Below the pieces are notes generated by a model. It was not told where the DNA came from, made no database searches, and was given only the letters and a program-made list of their open reading frames with translations. A stretch of 64,000 nt of DNA. Source: Herbiconiux oxytropis (GTDB taxonomy: Bacteria > Actinomycetota > Actinomycetes > Actinomycetales > Microbacteriaceae). Both the position numbers and the translations under genes were made by a program. Below are positions 33,498 through 44,080 of the stretch, piece after piece; within the stretch, counting starts at the first letter, position 1, and the number at the start of each line of letters is the position of its first letter. Location of the stretch: positions 372,001-436,000 of the forward strand of contig NZ_JANLCK010000003.1 of NCBI RefSeq assembly GCF_024979315.1, written 5' to 3'.

Positions 33498-33629
33498 CGC
33501 CTCCCAGGGTAGCGGGCCTCCTCGGTGCGGGAGCGCGGCGCCGACCGGCGGATGCGCGGGTGTCGATGCTGCCTGGGCATTCGCGGCGAGAAACTGCGGC
33601 GCGGCGGGCGATGCTGGGAGCGTGGAGGC

Positions 33630-33845
33630 ATGGACGCTCTCGTGCTCGTCGTGATCATGTCGCTGCTCGCCGCACTCGTGGTGGTGGGGGCGGTGGTGCT
33701 GATCCGTCGCCGTGCAGCCGCGCGCCGGCAAGGCGCGCCTGATCTGCAGCGAGCGGGGAACGATCCCGAGCGCGAGTCCGGCGACGCAGCGCGACGAGCC
33801 GAGGGCACGCAGGCCTGGATGCGCATCGGCGGCGGCGGAATGTGA
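33630..33845 (+). CDS. Small single-helix membrane protein
   Basis: Protein of 71 residues with one N-terminal helix (LVLVVIMSLLAALVVVGAVVLI) followed by a charged, Arg/Asp/Glu-rich cytoplasmic tail. No family recognised. The ATG at 33630 has GTGGAGG as ribosome site, and its stop overlaps the GTG of the DUF1349 gene (GTGA), so the pair is probably cotranslated. Confidence 0.55.
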   Translation: MDALVLVVIMSLLAALVVVGAVVLIRRRAAARRQGAPDLQRAGNDPERESGDAARRAEGTQAWMRIGGGGM

Positions 33846-34444
33846 GCGAGGAGACGGCGGTGGGATTCGACGGACTGCTGCAGAACGGGCGCTGGACCAC
33901 CGCGCCCGTGCGGAGCGAACTCGACGGCGACGTTCTGAGGGTCGAGGCGCACGAAGGCAGCGATACCTGGCGCGTCACCTCCTACGGGTTCGTGCACGAC
34001 ACCGAGCACGCCCTGCTCGAGCCGTTCGGCACCGAGGAGGCCGTGGAGGTCTCGTTCGTGCTCGACTTCACCGCGCAGTTCGACCAGGCGGGGGTGTTCC
34101 TCCGCGTCTCGGCGACCGAGTGGATCAAGGCGGGGGTGGAGCTGTCAGACGGCGTTCCGCAGGTCGGAGCCGTCGTCACCCACGGCCACTCCGACTGGTC
34201 GGTGGCCCCGGTGCCCGAGTGGCTCGGGCGGGTCGTGACCGTGCGCGCGAGTCGATCGGGCGACGCCGTGACCGTGCGCGCCAAGGCGGCCGGTGAGCCG
34301 TTCCGCCTCGTGCGGGTGGCGCATCTAGACGCCGGGGCGGAGGTGTCGGCCGGCCTCTTCTGCTGCGCCCCCACCCGTGCGGGCTTCGAGGTCGCCTACA
34401 CGGGCTACTCCCGAGGCCCCGCCGACGCCTCCCTGCACCCCTGA
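33842..34444 (+). CDS. DUF1349 family protein
   Basis: Cytoplasmic protein of 200 residues of the DUF1349 family, a jelly-roll/concanavalin-like fold. Seen in the strand-rich blocks SYGFVHDTEHALLEPF, AVEVSFVLDFTAQFDQAGVFLRVSATEWIKAGVELSDG, VVTHGHSDWSVAPVPEW and FRLVRVAHLDAGAEVSAGLFCCAP. Relatives are described only as of unknown or carbohydrate-linked function. GTG at 33842 overlaps the upstream small gene. Confidence 0.82.
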   Translation: MSEETAVGFDGLLQNGRWTTAPVRSELDGDVLRVEAHEGSDTWRVTSYGFVHDTEHALLEPFGTEEAVEVSFVLDFTAQFDQAGVFLRVSATEWIKAGVELSDGVPQVGAVVTHGHSDWSVAPVPEWLGRVVTVRASRSGDAVTVRAKAAGEPFRLVRVAHLDAGAEVSAGLFCCAPTRAGFEVAYTGYSRGPADASLHP

Positions 34445-34524
34445 ACCACCGCGGCCCTCCCACCCTCCGCCCCGCACTCCCTGCCCCCCGCTCCGCGCCC
34501 CGCGGCGTGCCGCTCGAATGCGTC

Positions 34525-34617
34525 GGGAACGACGGAGTTCAGCGGCCTCAGGCGATGAAGCCTCCGTCGATCGCTCCCCAAGGCTCAGGCTCCGTCGTTC
34601 CCACCCGTCTCGGGTGG
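34525..34617. terminator. Inverted repeat plus nested hairpin between convergent genes
   Basis: GGGAACGACGGAG at 34525-34537 is perfectly complementary to 34590-34602. Immediately after, CCACCCG at 34601-34607 and CGGGTGG at 34611-34617 form a 7-bp stem with a TCT loop. The 227-bp gap between the DUF1349 and UvrA-like genes holds these and nothing else I can name. Confidence 0.5.
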
Positions 34618-34671
34618 CGGGCCGGTCGGGGCAGCGGGCCGGGAGGCCGGGCCGGGCGGCGGCACCGGGGC

Positions 34672-37074
<2,403 letters not shown>

Positions 37075-37080
37075 GGCAGA

Positions 37081-37086
37081 AGGGTA
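37081..37086 (-). promoter_or_regulatory. -10 box TACCCT of the UvrA-like gene
   Basis: On the minus strand TACCCT lies 6 nt before the ATG at 37074. Confidence 0.45.
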
Positions 37087-37138
37087 GCGGCGCCCTTCGA
37101 CATCCGCTTCTCGGATCCTGCCCGTCGCGGCGATCTGG

Positions 37139-37384
37139 GTGGTGATGGGATTCGCCCTGATGGCGCTGTGCGTGTTCCTCTACATCGGCATGTGGCGCAC
37201 GGGGCTGGCGTTCCGGAAGGACACCGGGTTCCTCGTGCTCGGGATCCTCTTCCCGTACGTGTGGGCGTTCATCCTGGGCGGCCGCACCGCCGGGTACGAA
37301 CCCCAGCTGCTCGCCTGGCACCGGCAGCCGCCGCCCCGCGCGGGCTACGGGTCGTACCTCCCGAACGCCGCCAACGCGTTCTAG
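37139..37384 (+). CDS. Small membrane protein, unknown
   Basis: Protein of 81 residues with two helices (FALMALCVFLYIGMW and LVLGILFPYVWAFILGG) and a polar tail rich in Pro, Arg and Asn. No family recognised. Starts at GTG 37139, GTG 37142 or ATG 37145 are in frame and cannot be separated; no clear ribosome site. It lies between divergent/convergent genes on the other strand, and coding bias supports it moderately. Confidence 0.45.
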   Translation: MVMGFALMALCVFLYIGMWRTGLAFRKDTGFLVLGILFPYVWAFILGGRTAGYEPQLLAWHRQPPPRAGYGSYLPNAANAF

Positions 37385-37393
37385 CCGCCGCGC

Positions 37394-38377
37394 TCAGGCC
37401 CGCGCGTCGGCCACGTCGCGCGCCTTGAGGTGACGGCTCGCCGAGACCGGATGCGTGACCAGCACGACCTTGCCCCGGGAGTGCAGCCGATCGAGATCGG
37501 CGTAGGCCCGCGCCGTCTCGGCGAGCGGATAGAGCCCGGAGATGAGCAGCGTGAAGGCCTGCGTCTCGGCGAGGGCGAGCACCGCCTCGAGCTGGCGCGT
37601 GCCGTGCTCGACGGATTCGGCGTCGTCCTGCAGCAGCCGCAGCTCGGTGTCACGGCGGTCGGCGCTCGAGCGGTAGCGCGAGGCCGGCACGCCGAGCTCC
37701 TCGGCCAGCTCGAGGCCGTCCTGGCCGAAGTTGTCGATGAAGGCGGTCACGCCGCCGCGAGCAGCCTCGCGGATGCGGTCGGCGATGCCCGGGCCGTACT
37801 TCACCGGGATGATGCCGATCTGGCGCAGGTAGTCGAAGTTGCGCTCACCGCAGGTGCCGATGACGGTGGCGCCCCGGTGGCGTGCGATCTGGGCCTCGAT
37901 GCTGCCGACCCCGCCCGCCGCCGCGGAGATGACGACGGTGTCGCCCGCGCCGATCCGGAGGTCGTCGAGCGTGTCGAGGGCGGTGACCCCGGCGAGGTAG
38001 AGCCCGCCCGCGGTCTCCCAGGTGACCCGTCTGGGCTTCTTCACGAGGGCGGCTGCGGGCACGGTGAGGTAGGTCGCGTGGGCTCCTGATCGCAGGTGCC
38101 CGACGACCTCGGTGCCGCGGGGCAGCGCCGATTCGGCGGAGTCGACCACGATTCCGGCGAAGCAGCTGCCCGTTCCGCGGGGGAACGGCTCATCGGCCCA
38201 GCTGGTCTCCCGGCCGCTCCGGATGAAGCCGTCGATGTGGCTGATGCCCGCGGCGATCACCTCGACCGTGACCTCGCCCGCGCCGGGCGGCGGGAGCGGG
38301 CGCCGACGGAGCTCGAGCACCTCGGAGTCTCCCGCTCGGTCGTACTCGATGACGTCTGTCTCGCTCGGCTTCTTCAC
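37394..38377 (-). CDS. Zinc-less alcohol dehydrogenase / quinone-oxidoreductase-like
   Basis: MDR-family NADP(H) oxidoreductase of 327 residues. Catalytic GroES-like domain (PLPPPGAGEVTVEVIAAGISHIDGFIRSGRETSW, PRGTGSCFAGIVVDS) lacks zinc-binding Cys/His clusters; the Rossmann part has VVISAAAGGVGSIEAQIARHRGATVIGT, typical of quinone reductase-like enzymes. The C-terminal GKVVLVTHPVSASR is usual. The GTG at 38377 is chosen because GAGGTG lies 5 nt before it. It would reduce quinones or enones; substrate unknown. Confidence 0.82.
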   Translation of the reverse strand: MKKPSETDVIEYDRAGDSEVLELRRRPLPPPGAGEVTVEVIAAGISHIDGFIRSGRETSWADEPFPRGTGSCFAGIVVDSAESALPRGTEVVGHLRSGAHATYLTVPAAALVKKPRRVTWETAGGLYLAGVTALDTLDDLRIGAGDTVVISAAAGGVGSIEAQIARHRGATVIGTCGERNFDYLRQIGIIPVKYGPGIADRIREAARGGVTAFIDNFGQDGLELAEELGVPASRYRSSADRRDTELRLLQDDAESVEHGTRQLEAVLALAETQAFTLLISGLYPLAETARAYADLDRLHSRGKVVLVTHPVSASRHLKARDVADARA

Positions 38378-38411
38378 CGCGACCACCTCGACTTCCCGAT
38401 CTCTGCTCAGG

Positions 38412-39092
38412 CTAAGCAGTGCGGGGCGCGGCGTCCAGACCCGGTGTGCGATCCGGGGTGGGCAATCGCACGATCCGGTCGGCCACGGCTGCATCGGCCG
38501 GATCGTGCGTGACGAGCACCACGGCGGTGCCGGCCCGTGCGGCACCGGTGAGGGCGCGCACCACGGCCGCGCGGGAATCGGTGTCGAGCGCGGTCATCGG
38601 CTCGTCGAGCAGGAGGACGGGTGCCTGTCTGGCGAGGCCCTGCGCCACGAAGGCGCGCTGCCGCTGGCCGCCCGAGAGCTCCTGCACGGGCCTGGCCCGG
38701 AGGGCCGCGAGGCCGACCGTCTCGAGGCTCTCGGCCACGATGAGCCTGTCGGCGGGGGAGAGCCGCCGCCAGAGGCCGGCGTGCTTCCAGCGCCCCATCG
38801 CGGCCACCTCGCCCGCCGTGATGGGGAGGGAGTCGGGCACGGGCGTGCTCTGCGCGACGAGGGCGACGCCCGGTCGGCCGATCCGCTCGATGCGCCCCCG
38901 GGTGGGGCGGATGAGGCCGGCCAGGAGGGCGAGCAGAGTGGACTTGCCGCTGCCGTTCGGGCCGGTCAGGGCCAGGATCTCGCCGGGATGGATCTCGAGG
39001 TCGAGCGGCACGAGAGCCTGTGCGGCGGTGGCGGCGGCGGCCGGGTAGCTGTAGCCGACGGAGTGCAGCCGGAGGACGGGAAACGGGGTCAC
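38412..39092 (-). CDS. aztA: Zinc ABC transporter ATP-binding protein
   Basis: ATPase of about 226 residues. Walker A GPNGSGKS, Q-loop VALVAQSTPVPDSLPITAGEVAAMGRW, signature LSGGQRQRAFVAQGL, Walker B VLLLDEPMTALDTDS, and H-loop VLVTHDPADA. The Q-loop/helix region matches Zn/Mn (AztA/ZnuC/MntA) ATPases, and its divergent partner encodes the permease. The GTG at 39092 is favoured: TACAGT stands 7 nt before it; another GTG at 39101 would fall within the promoter. Regulated with the divergent operon by the zinc operator at 39111. Confidence 0.85.
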   Translation of the reverse strand: MTPFPVLRLHSVGYSYPAAAATAAQALVPLDLEIHPGEILALTGPNGSGKSTLLALLAGLIRPTRGRIERIGRPGVALVAQSTPVPDSLPITAGEVAAMGRWKHAGLWRRLSPADRLIVAESLETVGLAALRARPVQELSGGQRQRAFVAQGLARQAPVLLLDEPMTALDTDSRAAVVRALTGAARAGTAVVLVTHDPADAAVADRIVRLPTPDRTPGLDAAPRTA

Positions 39093-39099
39093 CTTCGGC

Positions 39100-39105
39100 A
39101 CTGTA
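39100..39105 (-). promoter_or_regulatory. -10 box TACAGT of aztA
   Basis: On the minus strand TACAGT lies 7 nt before the GTG at 39092, making aztA leaderless and placing its -35 region inside the adjacent operator. Confidence 0.55.
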
Positions 39106-39110
39106 CTAGA

Positions 39111-39125
39111 TGATAACGATTCTCA
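39111..39125. promoter_or_regulatory. Zur-type operator TGATAACGATTCTCA
   Basis: The 15-bp element reads TGATAA-CGA-TTCTCA, arms nearly complementary (TGATAA against TGAGAA read from the other strand). This matches the Fur-superfamily Zur consensus of actinobacteria. It lies between the outward-facing -10 boxes of aztA and aztB, so one zinc-loaded dimer pair could block both promoters. Confidence 0.75.
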
Positions 39126-39133
39126 ATATCGTG

Positions 39134-39139
39134 TACCGT
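39134..39139 (+). promoter_or_regulatory. -10 box TACCGT of aztB
   Basis: TACCGT lies 7 nt before the ATG at 39147, the leaderless arrangement; the Zur box covers the -35 zone. Confidence 0.55.
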
Positions 39140-39146
39140 GGCGTTC

Positions 39147-40208
39147 ATGACTTCCCTGATCGAGGCGTTCGAGCCCGAGTTCATGCGCCGGGCCCTCGCT
39201 GGCGGTGTGCTCGTGGCGGTGCTCTGCGCACTCGTCGGAACCTGGGTGGTCGTGCGGGGCATGGCGTTCCTCGGCGAAGCGATGGCGCACGGGCTGCTGC
39301 CGGGCGTCGCGCTCGCGACGATCCTGGGGTTGCCCGTGCTCGCCGGCGGTGCGATCAGCGCTGCGGCGATGGCGGTCGGGGTGGGGATGCTGCAGCGCCG
39401 CGGCCGGCTCTCGGCCGACACGAGCATCGGGCTGCTGTTCGTGGCGAGCCTCTCGGTGGGCGTCATCATCGTGTCGGCCTCGAGGAGCTTCGCCACCGAC
39501 GCGACCGCCATCCTGTTCGGCGACGTGCTCGCCATCGGCACCGGGGATCTCGCGGTGCTGGCCGGAGCGGTGATCGTGGCGGGGGCGCTCGCGTTCGTCT
39601 TCCACCGCGCGTTCGTGGCACTCACGCTCGACCCGCGGCAGGCCGAGCTGCTGGGGCTGCGGCCCCGGCTGGCGCAGGTCGTGCTCGTGGGGCTCGTGAC
39701 GATCGCGGTGGTCGCCGCGTATCAGGCCGTCGGGTCGCTGCTGGTCGTGGGCATGCTGCTCGGCCCGGCGGTGGCGGCGGGCCGGTGGGCACGACGCATC
39801 CCGGCCATCATGCTGCTCGCGGCGGCGATCGGCGCGGCGTGCGTGGTCGTGGGCCTCGTGGTCTCCTGGCACGCCGGCACGGCGGCTGGTGCCACGATCG
39901 CGGCGGCGGCGGTGGCGGCCGCTGCGGTCTCGGGGCTCGCGCGTGCTGCCGTCGACGCGACGCGCCGTGTGCGCGGTCCGCGCGCCGCCGCCGATGCGGA
40001 ACGCCGCGGGAGGGCGCCGCACCCCGCCGCCGATGCGTCAGTCGGCGCCGCCGCCAGCGCCGCTGTGCCGTTCGAAAGCGCACTCATGCCGAGCACCGAG
40101 CCCTCTACGGGATCGGAAGCGTGCAGACGTGCGGATCTGAACGCCGTTCACTCACGCGCGCCGCTCGATCCGTTCGACCGGCCGCCGGCGCCACATCGCC
40201 GCGGGTGA
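39147..40208 (+). CDS. aztB: Zinc ABC transporter permease
   Basis: Permease of about 353 residues, ABC-3 family. Eight or nine helices; the segment GTWVVVRGMAFLGEAMAHGLLPGVALA near residue 35 is the family block (VVxRxxAFxGDALSHxxLPG). It feeds zinc from AztC to the cytosol with AztA. After residue about 270 comes an 85-residue Ala/Arg-rich tail (RAAADAERRGRAPHPAADASVGAA...) not usual for the family. A part of this tail, 40067-40140, coincides with a hairpin-like DNA element, so the true protein may have ended earlier before a frameshift or element insertion. ATG 39147 follows a leaderless promoter. Confidence 0.85.
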   Translation: MTSLIEAFEPEFMRRALAGGVLVAVLCALVGTWVVVRGMAFLGEAMAHGLLPGVALATILGLPVLAGGAISAAAMAVGVGMLQRRGRLSADTSIGLLFVASLSVGVIIVSASRSFATDATAILFGDVLAIGTGDLAVLAGAVIVAGALAFVFHRAFVALTLDPRQAELLGLRPRLAQVVLVGLVTIAVVAAYQAVGSLLVVGMLLGPAVAAGRWARRIPAIMLLAAAIGAACVVVGLVVSWHAGTAAGATIAAAAVAAAAVSGLARAAVDATRRVRGPRAAADAERRGRAPHPAADASVGAAASAAVPFESALMPSTEPSTGSEACRRADLNAVHSRAPLDPFDRPPAPHRRG

Positions 40209-40266
40209 TCGCCACCCCGAGCCACCATCCCACCGCCCGCACCACGAAAGTCGAGTCGAACCGATC

Positions 40267-41610
40267 GTGCTCCTCCGCCCCACCTCCACCGCCGCCGTCA
40301 CCGCATCTCTGCTAGCCGCCGGGATCGTGCTCAGTGCCTGTGCGAACGATGCACCGTCCGCGGAGGTCGCCTCCGACCCCTCCCGCACCTCCCCAGACGC
40401 CGGCGAGGTCGTCGGCGACGGCCACGGCGCCGTGGCCGGAGCGCAGGAGGTGGCGGAACCGCCGCTGCACCTCCTCACGCTCGACCCGGAGGGCGCGGTC
40501 GATCAGCTCGACCTGCTCGACGAGTCGGTCGAGCAGGTCGGCGAGGTCGGCGACGTCACCGGGATCGCCACCGACGGCCGCTTCGTGTTCGCGGGTCTGG
40601 CCGGCGGGGCCTCGGTGGCCGTGGTCGACAGCGGGTTCTGGACCTGGAGCCACATCGACCACTTCCACTACTACCGCGGCGCCTCCGCCCTGCTCGGCCA
40701 GGTGGATCTCGCGGGCACCGCTCCGGCCACCGTCTCCACCGGCGGCGCCACCACCGGACTCTTCTCGCCGACGTCGGGGGAGGCGGTCCTGCTCGACACC
40801 GCCGGTCTCGCCGACGGCGACCTCGCTGAGCGCCTCCGCCTCGAGGTCGAGCCGCACGCGGGTCTCATCGCGGGAGTGGGGACCGGTGCGCTCGTGACCC
40901 GAACGGATGCGGCCGAGTCTGTCGCGCGCGAGAGCACCGAGACCGGATCGACCCGGCTCACCCTGGTGGAGAGCGGCGGGACCGAGCTCGACTCCATCGT
41001 GTGCACGAACGCCCGCGATGCGATCGAGACCGTCGTGGGCGTGGCCGTGGGCTGCGACGAGGGCGCGGCGCTCGCCACGGCCGGCGGAACCGGTGACTCG
41101 GATGCCCCGTCGCTCGAGATGATCGCGTACCCTGCGGGGGCGGCTGCAGGGGCGGATGCGGCTCCGGCCGCCGACTTCCGCAACCGCGAGGGCCGCCCCA
41201 CGGTCGCCGCCCTCGCGGGAGACGCGGGCACCACCCGCCTCTGGTTGCTCGACACCCGTGAGCGCAGCTGGCAGCTGCTGGATGCGGGGGTCCCGCTCCT
41301 GCAGGCCACCGCGGTCGACGACGCCGACGGCCACGTGCTCGCCCTCGCCGCCGACGGCCGCGTGCTCGTGCTGAGCGCCCGGACCGGGGCGACCCTCGCG
41401 GCCACCGAACCGCTGTTGACCGAGAGCCTGGCGCTCGCCGATCCGTCGCTCCTCGCCGGCGTCGAACTGGTCGCCGACCAGCAGCGCGCCTACCTCAACG
41501 CCCCCGCCGAGCATCGTCTGTTCGAGATCGACTTCGCCGACTCGGCCCGCGTCTCCCGCACCTTCGACACCCCCAGCGCCCCGCTGCACCTCGCGGAGAC
41601 GGGCCGATGA
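40267..41610 (+). CDS. Beta-propeller-like lipoprotein of the zinc locus
   Basis: Secreted lipoprotein of 447 residues with lipobox LSAC (Cys25). The rest has WD40/PQQ-like four-strand repeats (VTGIATDGRFVFAGLAGGASVAVVD, TAVDDADGHVLALAADGRVLVLSARTG). A His-rich segment SHIDHFHYYRG lies near residue 130, a likely metal site. It is distantly similar in layout to AztD encoded downstream. Its stop overlaps the aztC ATG. It probably binds or passes zinc in the wall zone; it is not part of the well-described four-gene AztABCD set. The GTG at 40267 has only a weak ribosome site. Confidence 0.75.
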   Translation: MLLRPTSTAAVTASLLAAGIVLSACANDAPSAEVASDPSRTSPDAGEVVGDGHGAVAGAQEVAEPPLHLLTLDPEGAVDQLDLLDESVEQVGEVGDVTGIATDGRFVFAGLAGGASVAVVDSGFWTWSHIDHFHYYRGASALLGQVDLAGTAPATVSTGGATTGLFSPTSGEAVLLDTAGLADGDLAERLRLEVEPHAGLIAGVGTGALVTRTDAAESVARESTETGSTRLTLVESGGTELDSIVCTNARDAIETVVGVAVGCDEGAALATAGGTGDSDAPSLEMIAYPAGAAAGADAAPAADFRNREGRPTVAALAGDAGTTRLWLLDTRERSWQLLDAGVPLLQATAVDDADGHVLALAADGRVLVLSARTGATLAATEPLLTESLALADPSLLAGVELVADQQRAYLNAPAEHRLFEIDFADSARVSRTFDTPSAPLHLAETGR

Positions 41611-42650
41611 GTCGGCAGCGCGCCGGCCGCGGCACCCGCACCAGCACCCGCACCAGCACCCGCACCCGTGCCCGCGCCGAAAGCCGCGAACATGCCCGCA
41701 CCCGTGCTCGCATCCGCACGCTCGCAGCGATCACCTCCGCCGTAGCCCTCACCCTCTCGCTCGCGGCCTGCAGCGGCACCGCGGCGGGCGCAGGATCGGG
41801 CGGTGGCCGCCCGCTCGTGGTCGTGACCACGAACATCCTCGGCGACGTCGTGGCCGAGCTCGCGGGCGATCGCGCCGAGGTTCTCACGCTCATGCCGCCG
41901 GGTTCCGATCCGCACTCGTTCGAGGTGAGCGCGAGCGAGGGCGCGCAGCTCCGGGAGGCTGCGCTCGTGGTGGCGAACGGTCTCGGGCTCGAGGAGGGCC
42001 TCGAGCGCCACGTGGAGTCGGCCGCAGCCGACGGGGTCGAGGTCTTCGAGGCCGGCGACCACCTGGAGGTGATCGCCTACGCCGACGGCACCGAGGCCGC
42101 CGGCGTGGCCGACCCCCACTTCTGGACCGACCCCGCCCGCATGACCGACGTCGTCGAGGTCCTGGGCGCCCACCTGGCGGAGCTCGACGGCCTCGACGAC
42201 ACGGCGCGGGCAGAGGTGCAGGCCAACACCACCGCCTACCTCGACGAGATCGCCGCCCTCGACGCCGACATGACCGAGGCGTTCGCCGCCATTCCGCCCG
42301 AGCGCCGCGCCCTCGTCACCAACCACCACGTGTTCGGCTACCTCGCCGACCGCTTCGGCTTCCGAGTGGTGGGCGCCGTCGTCCCGGGCGGCACCACGCT
42401 CGCGGCGCCCAGCGCCTCGGACCTCCGCGAGCTCGTCGCCGCCATCGACGAGGCGGGCGTGCCCACGATCTTCGCCGAGTCGTCGCAGCCCGACCGGCTC
42501 GTGCAGGTGCTCGCCGACGAGGCGGATCGCGACGTGGCCGTGGTCGAGCTCGTCACCGAGTCGCTCACCGCTCCGGGCGAGGGCGCCGCCACCTACCTGA
42601 CCATGATGCGGCTCAACACCGAGCGCATCGCCACCGGGCTCTCCCCGTGA
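41607..42650 (+). CDS. aztC: Zinc-binding lipoprotein of ABC transporter
   Basis: ZnuA/AztC-family binding protein, 347 residues. The head is Arg/Thr-rich (RTSTRTSTRTRAR, encoded by a hexanucleotide-like repeat) before the helix and lipobox LAAC (Cys55). Zinc ligands visible: His103 in SDPHSF, His171 in ADPHFW and His240/241 in TNHHVFGY. Domain 2 has PSASDLRELVAAIDEAGVPTIFAESSQPDRLVQVLADE. It gives zinc to AztBA. The ATG overlaps the stop of the beta-propeller lipoprotein (ATGA). The loop between the second and third ligands lacks the long His-rich stretch of proteobacterial ZnuA. Confidence 0.9.
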   Translation: MSRQRAGRGTRTSTRTSTRTRARAESREHARTRARIRTLAAITSAVALTLSLAACSGTAAGAGSGGGRPLVVVTTNILGDVVAELAGDRAEVLTLMPPGSDPHSFEVSASEGAQLREAALVVANGLGLEEGLERHVESAAADGVEVFEAGDHLEVIAYADGTEAAGVADPHFWTDPARMTDVVEVLGAHLAELDGLDDTARAEVQANTTAYLDEIAALDADMTEAFAAIPPERRALVTNHHVFGYLADRFGFRVVGAVVPGGTTLAAPSASDLRELVAAIDEAGVPTIFAESSQPDRLVQVLADEADRDVAVVELVTESLTAPGEGAATYLTMMRLNTERIATGLSP

Positions 42651-42673
42651 GGCCCAGCACCCTGAAGGAAGAG

Positions 42674-43936
42674 ATGAAGAAGAGAACCCTGCACCGCCTC
42701 GCCGCCCCTGCGGCCCTGCTCACGGCATCCGCTCTGCTGCTCACCGCCTGCAGCGCGAACTCGACGGCCGGCACCGGCACAGACGGCAGCGGCACGAGCA
42801 CGAGCACGGGCAGCAGCACCGCCGGCCCGAGCGCCGGCAGCCCCCAGCCCCGCCTCGCCGTGAGCTACACCGGCGGCATCGCCGTGCTCGACGGCACGAC
42901 CCTCGACACCCTCGCCGAGTTCAGCACCGAGGAGTTCACCCGCGTGAATGCCGCGGGCGACGGCCGCCACGTGTTCGTCACCACCTCCGAGGGCTTCCAG
43001 CTGCTCGACGCCGGCACCTGGACGGCGGGCGGCACCTCCGAGACCGCCGAGCCCGAGCTCACCGACCTCGTGGTCGAGGCCGAGGCCGCCGGTCATGTGG
43101 TGCGCCATGGCGGCAAGACCGTGCTCTACGCCGACGGCACGAGCGACACCACGATCTTCGAGACCGCCGACCTGCTCACGGCCGACGGCGAACTGCCCGA
43201 GGCCGAGGTCGTCGGGGCTCCGGATGCGCACCACGGCGTCTCGGTCGTGCTCGAAGACGGCACCATGCTCACCACGATCGGCGACTCGGAGGGCCGCTCG
43301 GGCATCCGGGTGCTCGACGCCGACCGCGCCGAGGTGGCCGTGAGCGACCAGTGCCCCGGCGTGCACGGCGAGGGCACGGCCGCCGACGAGGCCGTCGTCT
43401 TCGGCTGCGAGGACGGCGCGCTGCTCTACCACGACGGCGAGATCGTGAAGCTCACGGCTCCGGATGCCTACGGCCGCATGGGCAACGCCTACGTCTCGGA
43501 GACGAGCCCCCTCGTGGTGGGCGACTACAAGAACGACCCGGATGCCGAGGGCTACCTGCTCTCGAAGGTCGCGCTCATCGACACGGAGGCGCAGACCCTC
43601 GAGGTCGTCGAGCTCCCGGACGGCGTGGAGTACACGTTCCGCGACGTGGCTCGCGGTCCCGACGGCGAGGCCCTCATCCTCGCCACCGACGGATCGCTGC
43701 ACGTGCTCGACCCGGCGACCGGGGAGATCACCGAGTCGTTCCCCGTGATCGACCCGTGGGAGGGCCCGGCCGAGTGGCAGGACGCCCACCCCGCGCTCAC
43801 CGTGAACGACGGCACCGCCTACGTCACCGACCCCCCCACCGACTCGGTGCACGCGGTCGACATCGCGACCGGCGAGGTCACGGCCACCGGCACCCTCACC
43901 GCGCCTCCCGTGGAGCTGGCGGTGGCGGCGGGCTGA
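42674..43936 (+). CDS. aztD: Zinc metallochaperone lipoprotein
   Basis: AztD-type beta-propeller chaperone of 420 residues. Lipobox LTAC after MKKRTLHRLAAPAALLTASALL; a Ser/Thr/Gly linker; then a propeller (YTGGIAVLDGTTLDTLAEF, GRHVFVTTSEGFQLLDAGTW) with the His-containing loops GAPDAHHGVSVVLEDG and CPGVHGEGTAADEAVVFGCEDG that are typical of AztD, which hands zinc to AztC. The ATG at 42674 with AAGGAAGAG is chosen; a GTG at 42647 overlapping the aztC stop is possible. Last gene of the plus-strand zinc operon, followed by a strong hairpin. Confidence 0.87.
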   Translation: MKKRTLHRLAAPAALLTASALLLTACSANSTAGTGTDGSGTSTSTGSSTAGPSAGSPQPRLAVSYTGGIAVLDGTTLDTLAEFSTEEFTRVNAAGDGRHVFVTTSEGFQLLDAGTWTAGGTSETAEPELTDLVVEAEAAGHVVRHGGKTVLYADGTSDTTIFETADLLTADGELPEAEVVGAPDAHHGVSVVLEDGTMLTTIGDSEGRSGIRVLDADRAEVAVSDQCPGVHGEGTAADEAVVFGCEDGALLYHDGEIVKLTAPDAYGRMGNAYVSETSPLVVGDYKNDPDAEGYLLSKVALIDTEAQTLEVVELPDGVEYTFRDVARGPDGEALILATDGSLHVLDPATGEITESFPVIDPWEGPAEWQDAHPALTVNDGTAYVTDPPTDSVHAVDIATGEVTATGTLTAPPVELAVAAG

Positions 43937-43989
43937 CCCGCGGGGCCCCAGCCGCGGCCCGCCACGGCGGTTCGCGTTCAGAAGTGCAC

Positions 43990-44034
43990 ACGTCGTGGCA
44001 TCCGAGCCGTATATGGCCTCGGATGCCGCGACGT
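43990..44034. terminator. 17-bp hairpin after aztD
   Basis: Arms 43990-44006 and 44018-44034 (ACGTCGTGGCATCCGAG and its complement) pair with one mismatch over 17 bp around an 11-nt loop, between convergent aztD and methyltransferase genes. The flanks GTTCAGAAGTGCAC and GTTCCCAAC resemble the element in the aztB tail. Confidence 0.55.
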
Positions 44035-44080
44035 TCGTCGTTCCCAACACCATCAGCGTCAACGACGGCGGCGGCGGGGC

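Noticed and set aside
40113-40140. Stretch beginning GATCGGAAG that resembles a sequencing adapter
   Set aside because: Match breaks down after nine bases and the rest is in frame with normal codon use, so contamination is unlikely.
41635-41690. Repeats ACCCGCACCAGC in the aztC start as a possible CRISPR or microsatellite
   Set aside because: They are short, imperfect, within a coding frame (Thr/Arg head of the lipoprotein) and without spacers.
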